From Stutzerimonas kunmingensis (GTDB taxonomy: Bacteria; Pseudomonadota; Gammaproteobacteria; Pseudomonadales; Pseudomonadaceae), in the NCBI RefSeq assembly GCF_014764705.1, contig NZ_JACXXG010000003.1, positions 235,323 to 299,322 on the forward strand: a stretch of DNA of 64,000 nt, given 5' to 3'. Of the stretch, positions 40,378 through 48,856 are shown piece by piece (the stretch's first letter is position 1; every line of letters starts with the position of its first letter). The translations under genes and the position numbers were made by a program. The notes under the pieces are model-generated. The model was given only the letters and a program-made list of their open reading frames with translations. It ran no database searches and had not been told where the DNA came from.

Positions 40378-40713
40378 ATGAACAAAGGCCTGTCCATGCT
40401 GATCGCAGCGTTGCTGCTCGGCGGTTGTGGCCACTGGCAATCCGGCCCGGATGCGCCATTCGTGCGCTGGAAATGCCAGAGTCAACAGAACATCGCCTGG
40501 CGATACGCTGACGACCAGCACTCGGCGATCGACCTGAAAGTGGGCAATGACGAACGTATTCATACCCTGCGAAAGGAACCAGCCACCCGCGGCAGTTTCT
40601 ATAGCGATGGCGTACTCGCTTTCCACGACAAGGGTAACGAGGCGCTGGTGTACCGCGTCGCCGATGACAAGGTGCTGGCCCATGGCTGCAGTGCGTCGCT
40701 CATCAGCATCTAG
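40378..40713 (+). CDS. MliC-like lipoprotein, putative C-type lysozyme inhibitor
   Basis: The 111-aa protein has a lipobox LGGC (C17). A small beta-barrel-like part follows whose pattern WKCQSQQNIAWRYAD ... RGSFYSDGVLAFHDKGNEALVYRV ... HGC resembles MliC/PliC, including the paired cysteines and the SxxxY and KGxEA positions. MliC proteins sit in the outer membrane and block host lysozyme. ATG 40378 has AAGGAG 5 nt upstream. The sequence is divergent, so the inhibitor function is tentative. Confidence 0.65.
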   Translation: MNKGLSMLIAALLLGGCGHWQSGPDAPFVRWKCQSQQNIAWRYADDQHSAIDLKVGNDERIHTLRKEPATRGSFYSDGVLAFHDKGNEALVYRVADDKVLAHGCSASLISI

Positions 40714-40733
40714 CGGCTAATGATTCATACAGG

Positions 40734-40753
40734 CCTCGCCGATGCGGGGTTTT
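40734..40753 (+). terminator. Terminator after the MliC-like gene
   Basis: A 6-bp stem CCTCGC / GCGGGG (one G-U pair) with loop CGAT and a T4 tail lies about 20 nt after the stop. It suggests fba has its own promoter in the following 140 bp. Confidence 0.6.
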
Positions 40754-40892
40754 CGACTGAAAGCTGGCGGGACGCTGGCATTTGCCGCCCCCGCCACTAC
40801 AATGCCGCGCCCAGCGTGCGGCGCTTGAACAGCGTCGGCCACTGCGGCAGGCTCTACACGATCAAACGACCCAGACCGGGAGAAAGGAAAAC

Positions 40893-41957
40893 ATGGCACT
40901 CATCAGCATGCGCCAGATGCTCGACCACGCCGCCGAGTTCGGCTACGGCGTGCCGGCCTTCAACGTCAACAACCTCGAGCAGATGCGCGCCATCATGGAA
41001 GCGGCTGACAAGACCGACTCCCCGGTGATCGTCCAGGCTTCCGCCGGTGCCCGCAAATACGCCGGTGCGCCGTTCCTGCGTCATCTGATCCTGGCGGCGA
41101 TCGAAGAATTCCCGCACATCCCGGTGTGCATGCACCAGGACCACGGAACCAGCCCGGATGTCTGCCAGCGTTCGATCCAGCTCGGCTTCTCCTCGGTGAT
41201 GATGGACGGTTCGCTGCAGGCAGACGGCAAGACCCCCGCCGACTACGACTACAACGTGCGCGTGACCCAGCAGACCGTGGCCTTCGCTCACGCCTGCGGT
41301 GTTTCCGTGGAAGGTGAGCTGGGCTGCCTGGGCAGCCTGGAAACCGGTATGGCCGGCGAGGAAGACGGCGTCGGTGCCGAGGGCGTACTGGACCACAGCC
41401 AGCTGCTGACCGATCCAGAAGAAGCCGCCGACTTCGTCGCCAAGACCAAGGTCGATGCCCTGGCGATCGCCATCGGCACCAGCCACGGCGCCTACAAGTT
41501 CACCAAGCCGCCGACCGGCGACACCCTTTCGATCCAGCGCATCAAGGAAATCCATGCGCGCATTCCGGACACTCATCTGGTGATGCATGGCTCCTCGTCG
41601 GTGCCGCAGGAGTGGCTGCAGATCATCAACCAGTACGGTGGTGAAATCGGCGAAACCTACGGCGTGCCGGTCGAAGAAATCGTCGAGGGCATCAAGTACG
41701 GCGTGCGCAAGGTCAACATCGACACCGACCTGCGTCTGGCCTCCACCGGCGCGATTCGCGAGTTCATGGCGAAGAACCCCAGCGAGTTCGACCCGCGCAA
41801 GTACTTCGCCAAGACCGTCTCGGCCATGCGCGACATCTGTATCGCCCGCTACGAGGCCTTCGGTACCGCCGGTAACGCCAGCAAGATCAAGCCGATCTCC
41901 CTGGAAGGCATGTTCCAGCGCTACGCCAGCGGCGAACTGGACCCGAAGATCAACTGA
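40893..41957 (+). CDS. fba: Class II fructose-1,6-bisphosphate aldolase
   Basis: This zinc enzyme splits or forms fructose-1,6-bisphosphate. The 354-aa protein has the class II (Calvin-type) motifs [11 protein letters not shown], the metal-site [27 protein letters not shown] and [18 protein letters not shown] stands before ATG 40893. It closes the tktA-epd-pgk-fba row and is followed by a strong terminator. In pseudomonads it works mainly in gluconeogenesis. Confidence 0.97.
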   Translation: MALISMRQMLDHAAEFGYGVPAFNVNNLEQMRAIMEAADKTDSPVIVQASAGARKYAGAPFLRHLILAAIEEFPHIPVCMHQDHGTSPDVCQRSIQLGFSSVMMDGSLQADGKTPADYDYNVRVTQQTVAFAHACGVSVEGELGCLGSLETGMAGEEDGVGAEGVLDHSQLLTDPEEAADFVAKTKVDALAIAIGTSHGAYKFTKPPTGDTLSIQRIKEIHARIPDTHLVMHGSSSVPQEWLQIINQYGGEIGETYGVPVEEIVEGIKYGVRKVNIDTDLRLASTGAIREFMAKNPSEFDPRKYFAKTVSAMRDICIARYEAFGTAGNASKIKPISLEGMFQRYASGELDPKIN

Positions 41958-41970
41958 TCCGTCCAGACGT

Positions 41971-41999
41971 GAAAAAGCCCGCGCTATGCGGGCTTTTTC
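41971..41999. terminator. Bidirectional terminator after fba
   Basis: A perfect 12-bp stem (41971-41982 / 41988-41999) with 5-nt loop, A5 on the left and T5 on the right, separates fba from the convergent receiver gene. Confidence 0.92.
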
Positions 42000-42017
42000 G
42001 TTTCGGCGCAGTGTCGG

Positions 42018-42398
42018 TCAGCTGGCGAGCAATGCCTGAATCTGGCTGTGCAGCGTGTCCAGGGCGAAGGGCTTGGCCAGCACCGGCGCCGAGCGCGCAA
42101 TGGGGCTGCCCGATTCATAGATTTCGATCGGATAGCCGCTGATGAAGATCACCTTGAGGTCGGGCCGCAGCTTGAGTGCCGGCTCGGCGATCATCACGCC
42201 GGATACATTGCCGGGCAGGCGGAAGTCGGTTACCAACAGATCCAGCTGCGGTTTGGTCGCCAGGATTTCGAATGCCTTGGGCGCGCTGTCCGCTTCCAGT
42301 ACCTGGTAGCCCTCGCTGGCCAGATAGTCCGAGAGCAGGCTGAGGATATGCGGCTCGTCTTCGACGAGCAGAACGATTTTCGGCAGTGCGTGGTTCAT
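42018..42398 (-). CDS. Single-domain response regulator (receiver only)
   Basis: The 126-aa protein is a CheY-like receiver without an output domain. Acidic residues lie in LLVEDEPH (E13-E15), the phospho-acceptor is D58 in LLVTDFRLPG, and the conserved Lys is in PVLAKPF. The partner kinase is not adjacent. ATG 42398 is preferred over the longer frame to 42476, whose start lacks receiver similarity. It diverges from a methyltransferase gene. Confidence 0.88.
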   Translation of the reverse strand: MNHALPKIVLLVEDEPHILSLLSDYLASEGYQVLEADSAPKAFEILATKPQLDLLVTDFRLPGNVSGVMIAEPALKLRPDLKVIFISGYPIEIYESGSPIARSAPVLAKPFALDTLHSQIQALLAS

Positions 42399-42708
42399 GG
42401 TGGTCTCGATGTTGCGTTTCGCTGCATTCCAGCCGTTGTAGAGCCGGACAGGATTTCGACAGGTTACGCGCTGCAAGTTTCAGTCCTGCAGCCGGACGGT
42501 CGTCGCTTTCTACCGGCGGCTGTGCGCTGGCGCACGTTGTGGGTGGCATCCTCGCCGTTCCAGGCGCAACGCTCAATGCCTACCTTAGCCGGGGGCGCCT
42601 AGCGGGGGGCAGCCGGGGGTGCCTGACCGGCAGTACAGGTCGGTCGCAGCACTGGCCCCAGGCTCGAGGCCGCGCTAGGGTTGCGCCATTCTCTTGCTGG
42701 AGTCGCCC
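42399..42708. other. 310-bp divergent intergenic region
   Basis: It lies between the receiver gene and the methyltransferase gene and must hold both promoters. I see GC-rich sequence with a few short repeats (CCTAGCG at 42598 and CGCTAGG at 42673 are complementary over a distance) but no clear promoter, RNA or gene. Confidence 0.5.
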
Positions 42709-43323
42709 ATGAACGATACCGAGGCCGCCGCGCAGCGCACGCTCGATTACTACCGCCTCAATGCAGAGGCTTTCCGCGAGGGTACGCTCGACCACGACGT
42801 CAGCCAGAACATCGATGCCCTTCTGCGTCACATTCGGGCAGAACCGCCGCTGCGCATCCTCGACCTCGGCTGCGGTCCAGGTCGTGATCTGAAGACCCTG
42901 AGAACCCGTGGGCATGTGGCGATAGGTCTCGATGGAACAGAGGCGTTCGTCGAGATGGCTCGCGCCGACAGTGGCTGTGAAGTCTGGCATCAGGATCTGC
43001 TGCAACTGGAGCTTCCGGCCCAATCGTTCGATGGGATCTTCGCCAATGCGGTGCTGTTTCACGTGCCTAGCACCGAATTGCCCAGGGTCCTTTTGCAGCT
43101 GAGCGATAGCTTGAAGCCGGGTGGGGTGTTGTTCTGCTCCAACCCGCGCGGTCAGGACCAGGAGGGCTGGAGTGGAGATCGCTACGGCGTCTGGTATGCC
43201 TGGCCGACCTGGTGCGAACGCCTGCTGGCCGCCGGTTTCGTCGAACTGGAGCACTATTACCGCCCCGCTGGGCTGCCACGGGAGGAACAACCTTGGCTAG
43301 CGAGTGTCTGGCGTAAGGGCTGA
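42709..43323 (+). CDS. Class I SAM-dependent methyltransferase
   Basis: The 204-aa protein has motif I ILDLGCGPGRDLKTL, an acidic residue at the end of strand 2 (IGLDGTEAFVEMA), and a post-motif region ANAVLFHVPSTELPRVL typical of small-molecule methyltransferases of the UbiE/Tellurite-resistance-like group. GGAG lies 7 nt before ATG 42709. The substrate is unknown and there is no operon partner. Confidence 0.85.
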   Translation: MNDTEAAAQRTLDYYRLNAEAFREGTLDHDVSQNIDALLRHIRAEPPLRILDLGCGPGRDLKTLRTRGHVAIGLDGTEAFVEMARADSGCEVWHQDLLQLELPAQSFDGIFANAVLFHVPSTELPRVLLQLSDSLKPGGVLFCSNPRGQDQEGWSGDRYGVWYAWPTWCERLLAAGFVELEHYYRPAGLPREEQPWLASVWRKG

Positions 43324-43446
43324 ACGGTCAATGCAGACCGCAGAATGCAACCTGCGTCACGCTTCGTATTGCGTTTTGCACGGCTTAATGCCTGGGCATA
43401 ATTTCATAAGTTATTGTTTTTGCTAGATAAAAAATCATTGGTCAGG

Positions 43447-43463
43447 TTGGCACGAACGCTGCT
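43447..43463 (+). promoter_or_regulatory. Sigma-54 (RpoN) promoter of the DUF3509 gene
   Basis: TTGGCACG-AACG-CTGCT matches the -24/-12 consensus TTGGCACG-N4-TTGCT with one mismatch, and keeps GG and GC exactly 10 bp apart. Transcription would begin near 43474, leaving a ~27-nt leader with GGAG before ATG 43501. The upstream 43380-43440 stretch is AT-rich, which could suit IHF or an enhancer-binding protein. Confidence 0.72.
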
Positions 43464-43500
43464 CCGTTAGGTTCGCTGGAACTTATTGGAGTACAGAACA

Positions 43501-43779
43501 ATGACCGCTGCACAACAATTCCTCACTGCCGCATTTCCTGAGTTCGAAGTGCTCACCGAGCCCCGCCCGGATGGCGGGCTGCTGCTGACCCTGCGCAACG
43601 ACGACCGTGTTCTGGTCAAGCGAGCGCTTTCCAAGGGCCAGACCCAGACCCGGATGCAACTGGAATGGGTCGTCAGCTCGGTACGCCGGGACCTCGCGCT
43701 GGAGGCGGGGATGTCGCCTTCCATCGCACATCTGCAGAGCCAGAGCCGTACCGCACTGCCGACCTACGAGTACGCCTGA
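43501..43779 (+). CDS. DUF3509-family small protein
   Basis: The 92-aa protein looks like the Pseudomonas-specific DUF3509 family: an N-terminal QQFLTAAFPEF, a central LRPDGGLLLTLRN-like strand and a C-terminal VVSSVRRDLALEAG helix. No signal peptide or membrane segment is seen. The function of the family is unknown. A good sigma-54 promoter precedes it, so expression probably follows nitrogen, motility or stress signals. Confidence 0.8.
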   Translation: MTAAQQFLTAAFPEFEVLTEPRPDGGLLLTLRNDDRVLVKRALSKGQTQTRMQLEWVVSSVRRDLALEAGMSPSIAHLQSQSRTALPTYEYA

Positions 43780-43871
43780 GCCGCTCGGCTGCGGGATGAC
43801 CGCAGCCATATTTTTCGACACCGGGCCGCAGAGCCCGGTTCGTTTGCCGTGAAGCCGAAGAGGATAGCCAC

Positions 43872-44345
43872 ATGAACGCCATCGACCTGTTGATTGAGGA
43901 TCATGAGCGCGTGAAGGACCTGCTGACGCGCCTGACCGATTCCACCGAGCGTGCCGTGAAGACACGCACCGAGCTGCTGAGCAAGCTGGAAATGGAAGTG
44001 ACCATCCATACCCAGCTGGAAGAGCAGATTCTCTATCCCGCCTACAAGGAAGCTGGCGGCAAGGAAGAAGCAAAGATGTACCACGAGGCCAAGGAAGAAC
44101 ACCGTGCGGTGGATGCACTGGTACTGCCGGATCTGAAGGCAACCGATCCCGGTAGCCTCGAATTCTCCGGTCGCGCCAAGGTGTGCAAGGAGCTGCTCGA
44201 GCACCATATCGAGGAAGAGGAATCGGAAATGTTCCCGCAGGCACGCGAGCTTTTCGATGCCAAGCGTCTCGAGGAAATGGGTGAGCAGATGAGCGAACTG
44301 CGCGCCCGCCTCAAAAAGGAGCTCACCGCCAAGCTGGCGGCCTGA
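43872..44345 (+). CDS. Hemerythrin-domain protein
   Basis: The 157-aa helical protein carries the diiron ligands of the hemerythrin family: H11, H46 and E50 in HTQLEEQILYP, H71/H77 in HEAKEEH, and H111/H112 with E116 in HHIEEEESEMFP. Such cytosolic proteins bind oxygen, or take part in iron or NO handling. The C-terminal ~30 residues are a charged helix. The next gene encodes a globin-coupled c-di-GMP protein, another gas-sensing candidate. Confidence 0.9.
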   Translation: MNAIDLLIEDHERVKDLLTRLTDSTERAVKTRTELLSKLEMEVTIHTQLEEQILYPAYKEAGGKEEAKMYHEAKEEHRAVDALVLPDLKATDPGSLEFSGRAKVCKELLEHHIEEEESEMFPQARELFDAKRLEEMGEQMSELRARLKKELTAKLAA

Positions 44346-44354
44346 GTACCGGAT

Positions 44355-44385
44355 GGGCTGCCGGGGCGTCCTGCCTCGGCAGCCC
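44355..44385 (+). terminator. Hairpin after the hemerythrin gene
   Basis: A 9-bp stem (44355-44363 / 44377-44385) with a 13-nt loop follows the stop by about 10 nt. No T-run is present, so terminator strength is uncertain. Confidence 0.4.
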
Positions 44386-44566
44386 GACTATCGTCTGTCC
44401 CCGGACCCATCGCTTCGCTGACTTGCATCAATAATGCGACGAAGCGCTACTGCGACCCTAGATGGCTTTATGGCATCAACTGGTACCACACCTGATCGTC
44501 GCCCCTGACTGGCAGAAAGCCAAGCGAAGGTGGGCGCGCCGGGCGGGCCATCGCATCGGGAAAGGC

Positions 44567-46789
44567 ATGGAAGACGAGCTGAAGGCGCTGTTGCAACGAG
44601 TCGGGCTGGGCCTCGACCAGATCCTTACGCGCAAGCGTTTCCTGCAATGGCAAGCTAGCGACGCGCTGCGCCTTAACCGGGCGGCGGCTGAGCTCGAGCC
44701 GGCGCATCGGGTCTTCATCGAAAAACTTTACGAACACCTTGCCGACTTCGGCCAGCCGTCAGCGATGCGCAGCGATCGTGCCGGTCTGACACGCCTCAAG
44801 CAGCGCCAGCAGGAGTACTACCGCCGCCTCTGGAACGGGCCATATGAGCGCGACTATGTGCGTGATCGCCTGCTGGTCGGGCTGGTGCATCAGCGCGTCG
44901 GCGTCGACCTGGAGTGGTATCTCGGGGCTTACCGCCTCTATCTGTCGGAAATGCTGCGCGCCCTCGTAGGCGACGACGAGCAGCATGCGGTTTACGACAG
45001 CCTGCTGAAGATCGTCTTCTTCGACATGATTCTCGCCATCGACACCTACAGTGCGGCGCAGCGACATGCGCTGGAGGACAGCGAAGCGCGCCTGACGCGC
45101 GCGTTGCGCGGCTCCGAAGACGGCATCTGGGAGTGGGACGTCGAGCATGACCGGCTGCACCTTTCCGAGCGCTGGACCGCCATGCTGGCAATGCCAGCAC
45201 AACCCAACTACTGCAGCCGCAGCTGGTTCGAACGGGTGCACCCGGACGATCTGCCCGGGTTGCGCGAGGCCATCGCCGACCATCTGAACGGGCGCAGCCC
45301 TTCGCTGGTTCACGAGTATCGCGTCCGTACCGAGCGCGGTGAGTACCTCTGGGTGCTGGTGCGCGGTGTGGCCGAACGCTGCGAGCTGGGGACCTTGCGC
45401 ATGGCCGGTTCGCAGACCGACATCAGCGCGCGCAAGGCCGCCGAAGACTGCTTGCGTCACGCGGCACGTCACGATGCGCTGACTGGCCTGGCCAACCGCC
45501 TGCACCTCGAGGAGCTGCTCAAGGAGGTGCAGCAGCGTCCCCATGGACGCGCTGCCGCGCTGCTGTTCGTGGACCTGGACCGCTTCAAGCTGATCAACGA
45601 CAGCCTCGGGCATGGCGCCGGCGACCAGGTGCTGGTCGAGGTGGCGCAGCGCTTGCTGCGCTGCCTGCGCCCCGGCGATCACCTTGCACGCTTCGGCGGC
45701 GATGAGTTCGTCGCCCTGCTCGGCGATCTGGCCTGCGAAGCCGATGCCGAGCGTGTGGCGCAACGGATGCTGGTCGCGCTGCGCCAGCCGCTGCAGCTCG
45801 GCGAGCGAACGCTGTCGGTCAGCGCCAGCATCGGCATCGCGCCCTTGCAGCGCGATGGCCAGGCGCTGAACGCGCTGCAGGCGGCTGATCTGGCACTGTA
45901 CCGGGCCAAGAGCGCCGGCAAGGACCAATTCGCGCTGTTCTGCGATGGCCTGCATTCCAAGGCGGCGCGCCAGCTGGAGCTCGAGAGCGCACTGGCGCAG
46001 GCTCTGACGCGCCACGAATTCACCTTGCACTATCAGCCGATCTGCCGTGTAGCAGGCGATCATTCCTATCTGGTCGGCGTTGAAGCGCTGCTGCGCTGGC
46101 GCTTCAACAACCAGCCGGTGGCGCCCAATGAATTCATTCCGGTGCTGGAAGAGTCGCGCGAGATCGTCCGGGTTGGTGAGTGGGTGCTGCGCGAGGCCTG
46201 CGGTCAGGTGCGCCGCTGGCAGCTGGCGGGTCAGAGCCAGCTGTACTGCGCGGTCAACCTGTCGATTCGTCAGCTGCAGCAGCCCGGCTTCACCGCGCTG
46301 CTGGCCCGTGTGCTGCGTGAAACCGGCCTGCCGCCCGCGAGCCTGCTGCTGGAGATCACCGAGACGCTTCTGATGCAGGACAGCGAGCTGATGATGGGCG
46401 CGTTGCACGAGATTGCCGCACTCGGTGTTCGTCTGGCATTGGACGACTTCGGTACTGGCTACTGTTCGCTCGGCTACCTCAAACGTTACCCGCTGCATGT
46501 GCTAAAGGTCGATCGCAGCTTCATTGCCGCCGCACCGGACGATGCCGACTCGGTGGCGATCAGTCGCGCCGTCATCGGCCTTGGCCAGAGCCTCGGCCTG
46601 GCCGTCGTCGCCGAAGGCGTGGAGCACCCCGAGCAGGTGGCGTTCCTCGTGGCCGAGGGCTGCCAGCTGGTGCAAGGCTATTGGTTCAGCCGGCCGCGGC
46701 CGGCTACTGAACTTCAGGCATTGTTCGACGGCGAGCGCTGTGTCGACGGGCTCTGGCGGCTGCGTCCCGCGCAGCCGGCGGTCGCGTGA
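44567..46789 (+). CDS. Globin-coupled PAS-GGDEF-EAL c-di-GMP signalling protein
   Basis: The 740-aa protein has four parts. An N-terminal sensor globin (residues ~15-170) carries proximal heme ligand H108 in VGLVHQRVGVDLEW. A PAS domain follows (~172-290). A diguanylate cyclase domain has intact GGDEF (377-381) and an inhibitory RxxD site (368-371). An EAL phosphodiesterase domain has E507, LHYQP, DDFGTG (626-631) and EGVE. All key residues are present, so both synthesis and breakdown of c-di-GMP are possible, under oxygen control. ATG 44567 is chosen because the globin begins there; ATG 44462 is an upstream alternative without a ribosome site. Known globin-coupled relatives include E. coli DosC-type cyclases. 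Confidence 0.88.
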   Translation: MEDELKALLQRVGLGLDQILTRKRFLQWQASDALRLNRAAAELEPAHRVFIEKLYEHLADFGQPSAMRSDRAGLTRLKQRQQEYYRRLWNGPYERDYVRDRLLVGLVHQRVGVDLEWYLGAYRLYLSEMLRALVGDDEQHAVYDSLLKIVFFDMILAIDTYSAAQRHALEDSEARLTRALRGSEDGIWEWDVEHDRLHLSERWTAMLAMPAQPNYCSRSWFERVHPDDLPGLREAIADHLNGRSPSLVHEYRVRTERGEYLWVLVRGVAERCELGTLRMAGSQTDISARKAAEDCLRHAARHDALTGLANRLHLEELLKEVQQRPHGRAAALLFVDLDRFKLINDSLGHGAGDQVLVEVAQRLLRCLRPGDHLARFGGDEFVALLGDLACEADAERVAQRMLVALRQPLQLGERTLSVSASIGIAPLQRDGQALNALQAADLALYRAKSAGKDQFALFCDGLHSKAARQLELESALAQALTRHEFTLHYQPICRVAGDHSYLVGVEALLRWRFNNQPVAPNEFIPVLEESREIVRVGEWVLREACGQVRRWQLAGQSQLYCAVNLSIRQLQQPGFTALLARVLRETGLPPASLLLEITETLLMQDSELMMGALHEIAALGVRLALDDFGTGYCSLGYLKRYPLHVLKVDRSFIAAAPDDADSVAISRAVIGLGQSLGLAVVAEGVEHPEQVAFLVAEGCQLVQGYWFSRPRPATELQALFDGERCVDGLWRLRPAQPAVA

Positions 46790-46941
46790 CGATCACGACG
46801 CCCGTCGAGCCGATCGGTGGGGGATGGGCTCTGACGGGGCGGTCAGGGCACTCTTGCGGCAAACGGGGGTCAACCTTCTGTGAATCTGCTGGATTCAAGA
46901 ATTCGCCGGCCACTGCCGGACCACTCTGAAGGAGGTTAACC

Positions 46942-47259
46942 ATGCGTCTTACCTATCTGCTGCCCCCCGTACTCGGGCTCCTGTTGGTCGGTTGCGGCCC
47001 GGATGAAGATCGCGAGCGCGAGCCGACCCCGCCGCCGGCGACTACCGAGCAGCCCGCCGCCCCTTCCACTGACACCACCACCCCGCCTGCAGGCAGTGGC
47101 ACCGGGACCGGCACTGCGCCGAGCACCGGGACGGGTACCGGCACTGGTGCTTCGGGAGACATGGCGACCCCGCCGGCCGACAACGGTAGCGGCCTGGGCA
47201 CTGAATCCGGCTCTGGCACCGCGCCCAGCACTGGCACTGGCACCGGTACTTCGCAGTAA
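46942..47259 (+). CDS. Low-complexity Gly/Thr-rich lipoprotein
   Basis: The 105-aa protein has a lipobox LVGC (C18). The mature part is almost only Gly, Thr, Ser, Pro, Ala and acidic residues, with repeats of APSTGTGTGTG. It is expected to be disordered and tethered to the outer membrane. AGGAGG before ATG 46942 is strong. No family is recognised; a second small lipoprotein gene follows. Confidence 0.8.
   Translation: MRLTYLLPPVLGLLLVGCGPDEDREREPTPPPATTEQPAAPSTDTTTPPAGSGTGTGTAPSTGTGTGTGASGDMATPPADNGSGLGTESGSGTAPSTGTGTGTSQ
47095..47256 (+). repeat. Direct repeats inside the Gly/Thr-rich lipoprotein gene
   Basis: The ACC-GGC/GGG-rich block at about 47098-47147 recurs imperfectly at about 47212-47256, each encoding GTAPSTGTGTGT-like stretches. 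Such repeats can change copy number in frame. Confidence 0.75.
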
Positions 47260-47279
47260 GTTCGGCACCGCGTGATCCG

Positions 47280-47306
47280 GGCACCCCTCGCTTGCCGCGG
47301 GGTGCC
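47280..47306 (+). terminator. Hairpin between two lipoprotein genes
   Basis: GGCACCCC (47280-47287) and GGGGTGCC (47299-47306) form an 8-bp GC-rich stem. The T-run is weak, so partial termination is likely. Confidence 0.5.
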
Positions 47307-47323
47307 TTCAGCAGGAGACAGCG

Positions 47324-47506
47324 ATGAAGTGGAAATTTGCATTCGCCGGTGCGCTGACCGCGCTGGCTCTGGCCGGGTGCTCGCCGGACGACGAAGAGTC
47401 CGCGCTGGATAACAACAGCCGTAACCAGCAGGAATATCAGAACACCGCGACCGATCCTGCCGGGCCGCGGGAAATTTCGCCGCCGTCCAACCAGGCCAAC
47501 GAGTAG
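47324..47506 (+). CDS. Small lipoprotein of unknown function
   Basis: The 60-aa protein has a lipobox LAGC (C19) and a short polar mature part rich in Asn, Gln, Asp and Pro. AGGAGA before the ATG supports translation. It has no recognised domain. It ends 25 bp from the convergent flavoprotein gene. Confidence 0.75.
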   Translation: MKWKFAFAGALTALALAGCSPDDEESALDNNSRNQQEYQNTATDPAGPREISPPSNQANE

Positions 47507-47530
47507 ATCGTCGATTCGGCGTCGCGCAGG

Positions 47531-48712
47531 CTAGGCGAACTGGCCTGCGGCGTAGGCCGATGCCCAAGCCCACTGGAAGTTGAAACCACCCAGGTGGCCG
47601 GTAACGTCCAGCACCTCGCCGATGAAATACAGCCCTGCTGATTTCTGCGATTCCATGGTCTTGGATGATACTTCCCGCGTATCTACCCCGCCCAGCGTCA
47701 CCTCTGCCGTGCGATACCCTTCGGTGCCGGCCGGTACCAGCTGCCAGTCTGCGAGCTTCTCGGCAATTGCTTCCAGTTCGCTGGGTACGTATTGCTTCAG
47801 TGGTCTGGATGCGAACCAGTGTTCGCAGAGCAGCCCGGCCATCTTGCGTGTGAAAACCTCGCCGAGCAGCGTCTTCAACTCTGCATTGGGGCGCTCCTGC
47901 TTCTGCGTCGCCAGCCACTCGCCGAGGTCGAGATGTGGCAGCAGGTTGATGTGCACCACATCTCCCGGTTGCCAGTAGGACGAGATCTGCAGAATCGCCG
48001 GGCCGGAGAGCCCGCGATGGGTGAACAGGATGTTTTCGCGAAAGCTCTGGCCGTTGCAGCTGACCAGGCAGTCCTCTACCGAGGTGCCGGACAGCTCGGT
48101 ACAGATCGTCTTGAGCTGCGGCTCGGTGATGGTGAAAGGCACCAGTCCAGCGCGTGTCGGCAGCACGTTGTGACCGAACTGGCGAGCGATCTGATAACCG
48201 AAGCCGCTGGCGCCGAGGGTCGGAATCGAAAGGCCGCCGGTGGCGATTACCAGCGATTGGCAGCGCACCGAGCCGATGCCGGTGTGTAGCAGATAACCCT
48301 CTTCATGCTTCTCGATCGACTCGACCGGAGTGTCCAGACGCAGGTCCACGCCAGCCCGCGCGCATTCGTCCAGCAGCATCTCAAGGATGTCGCTGGACTT
48401 GTTATCGCAGAACAGCTGGCCGAGCTTCTTCTCGTGATAGGGCACGCCGTGGCGGCTGACCATCTCGATGAAGTCCCACTGGGTGTAACGTGCCAGCGCC
48501 GACTTGCAGAAGTGCGAGTTACTGGAGAGGAAGTTCGACGGCTCGGTGTACAGATTGGTGAAGTTGCAGCGGCCACCGCCGGACATGAGGATCTTCTTGC
48601 CGGCCTTATTGGCGTGGTCCAGCAACAGGACCTGTCGACCCCGTGCAGCGGCGGTGAAGGCGCACATTAGACCGGCCGCACCGGCACCGATTACCACCAC
48701 GTCAGTCTGCAC
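47531..48712 (-). CDS. NAD(P)/FAD-dependent oxidoreductase, HI0933/YhiN family
   Basis: The 393-aa protein begins with the dinucleotide-binding VVIGAGAAGLMCAF. It continues with the family signature GKKILMSGGGRCNFTN, LVIATGGLSIPTLGASG, and a C-terminal LDVTGHLGGFNFQWAWASAYAAG that closes the FAD site. YhiN-family flavoproteins are cytosolic with uncertain substrates. It stands alone on the minus strand. Length is normal for the family. Confidence 0.9.
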   Translation of the reverse strand: MQTDVVVIGAGAAGLMCAFTAAARGRQVLLLDHANKAGKKILMSGGGRCNFTNLYTEPSNFLSSNSHFCKSALARYTQWDFIEMVSRHGVPYHEKKLGQLFCDNKSSDILEMLLDECARAGVDLRLDTPVESIEKHEEGYLLHTGIGSVRCQSLVIATGGLSIPTLGASGFGYQIARQFGHNVLPTRAGLVPFTITEPQLKTICTELSGTSVEDCLVSCNGQSFRENILFTHRGLSGPAILQISSYWQPGDVVHINLLPHLDLGEWLATQKQERPNAELKTLLGEVFTRKMAGLLCEHWFASRPLKQYVPSELEAIAEKLADWQLVPAGTEGYRTAEVTLGGVDTREVSSKTMESQKSAGLYFIGEVLDVTGHLGGFNFQWAWASAYAAGQFA

Positions 48713-48856
48713 AGCGCTTACCTCGTCGGAAAACGCGCGATGGTACTCCTGCCGCGGTTCCGATGCAGCCCGACATCCGACGAGACGCTGGCGTCAACTG
48801 GCGCGCTTTGTGCTTTGATTGGAGCTGATAGCGTTTCGCCAGAAGAGCAAGAGAAT

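Noticed and set aside
42580..43290. 236-codon minus-strand frame opposite the methyltransferase
   Set aside because: The plus-strand protein has a clear SAM-binding motif; the other is a shadow.
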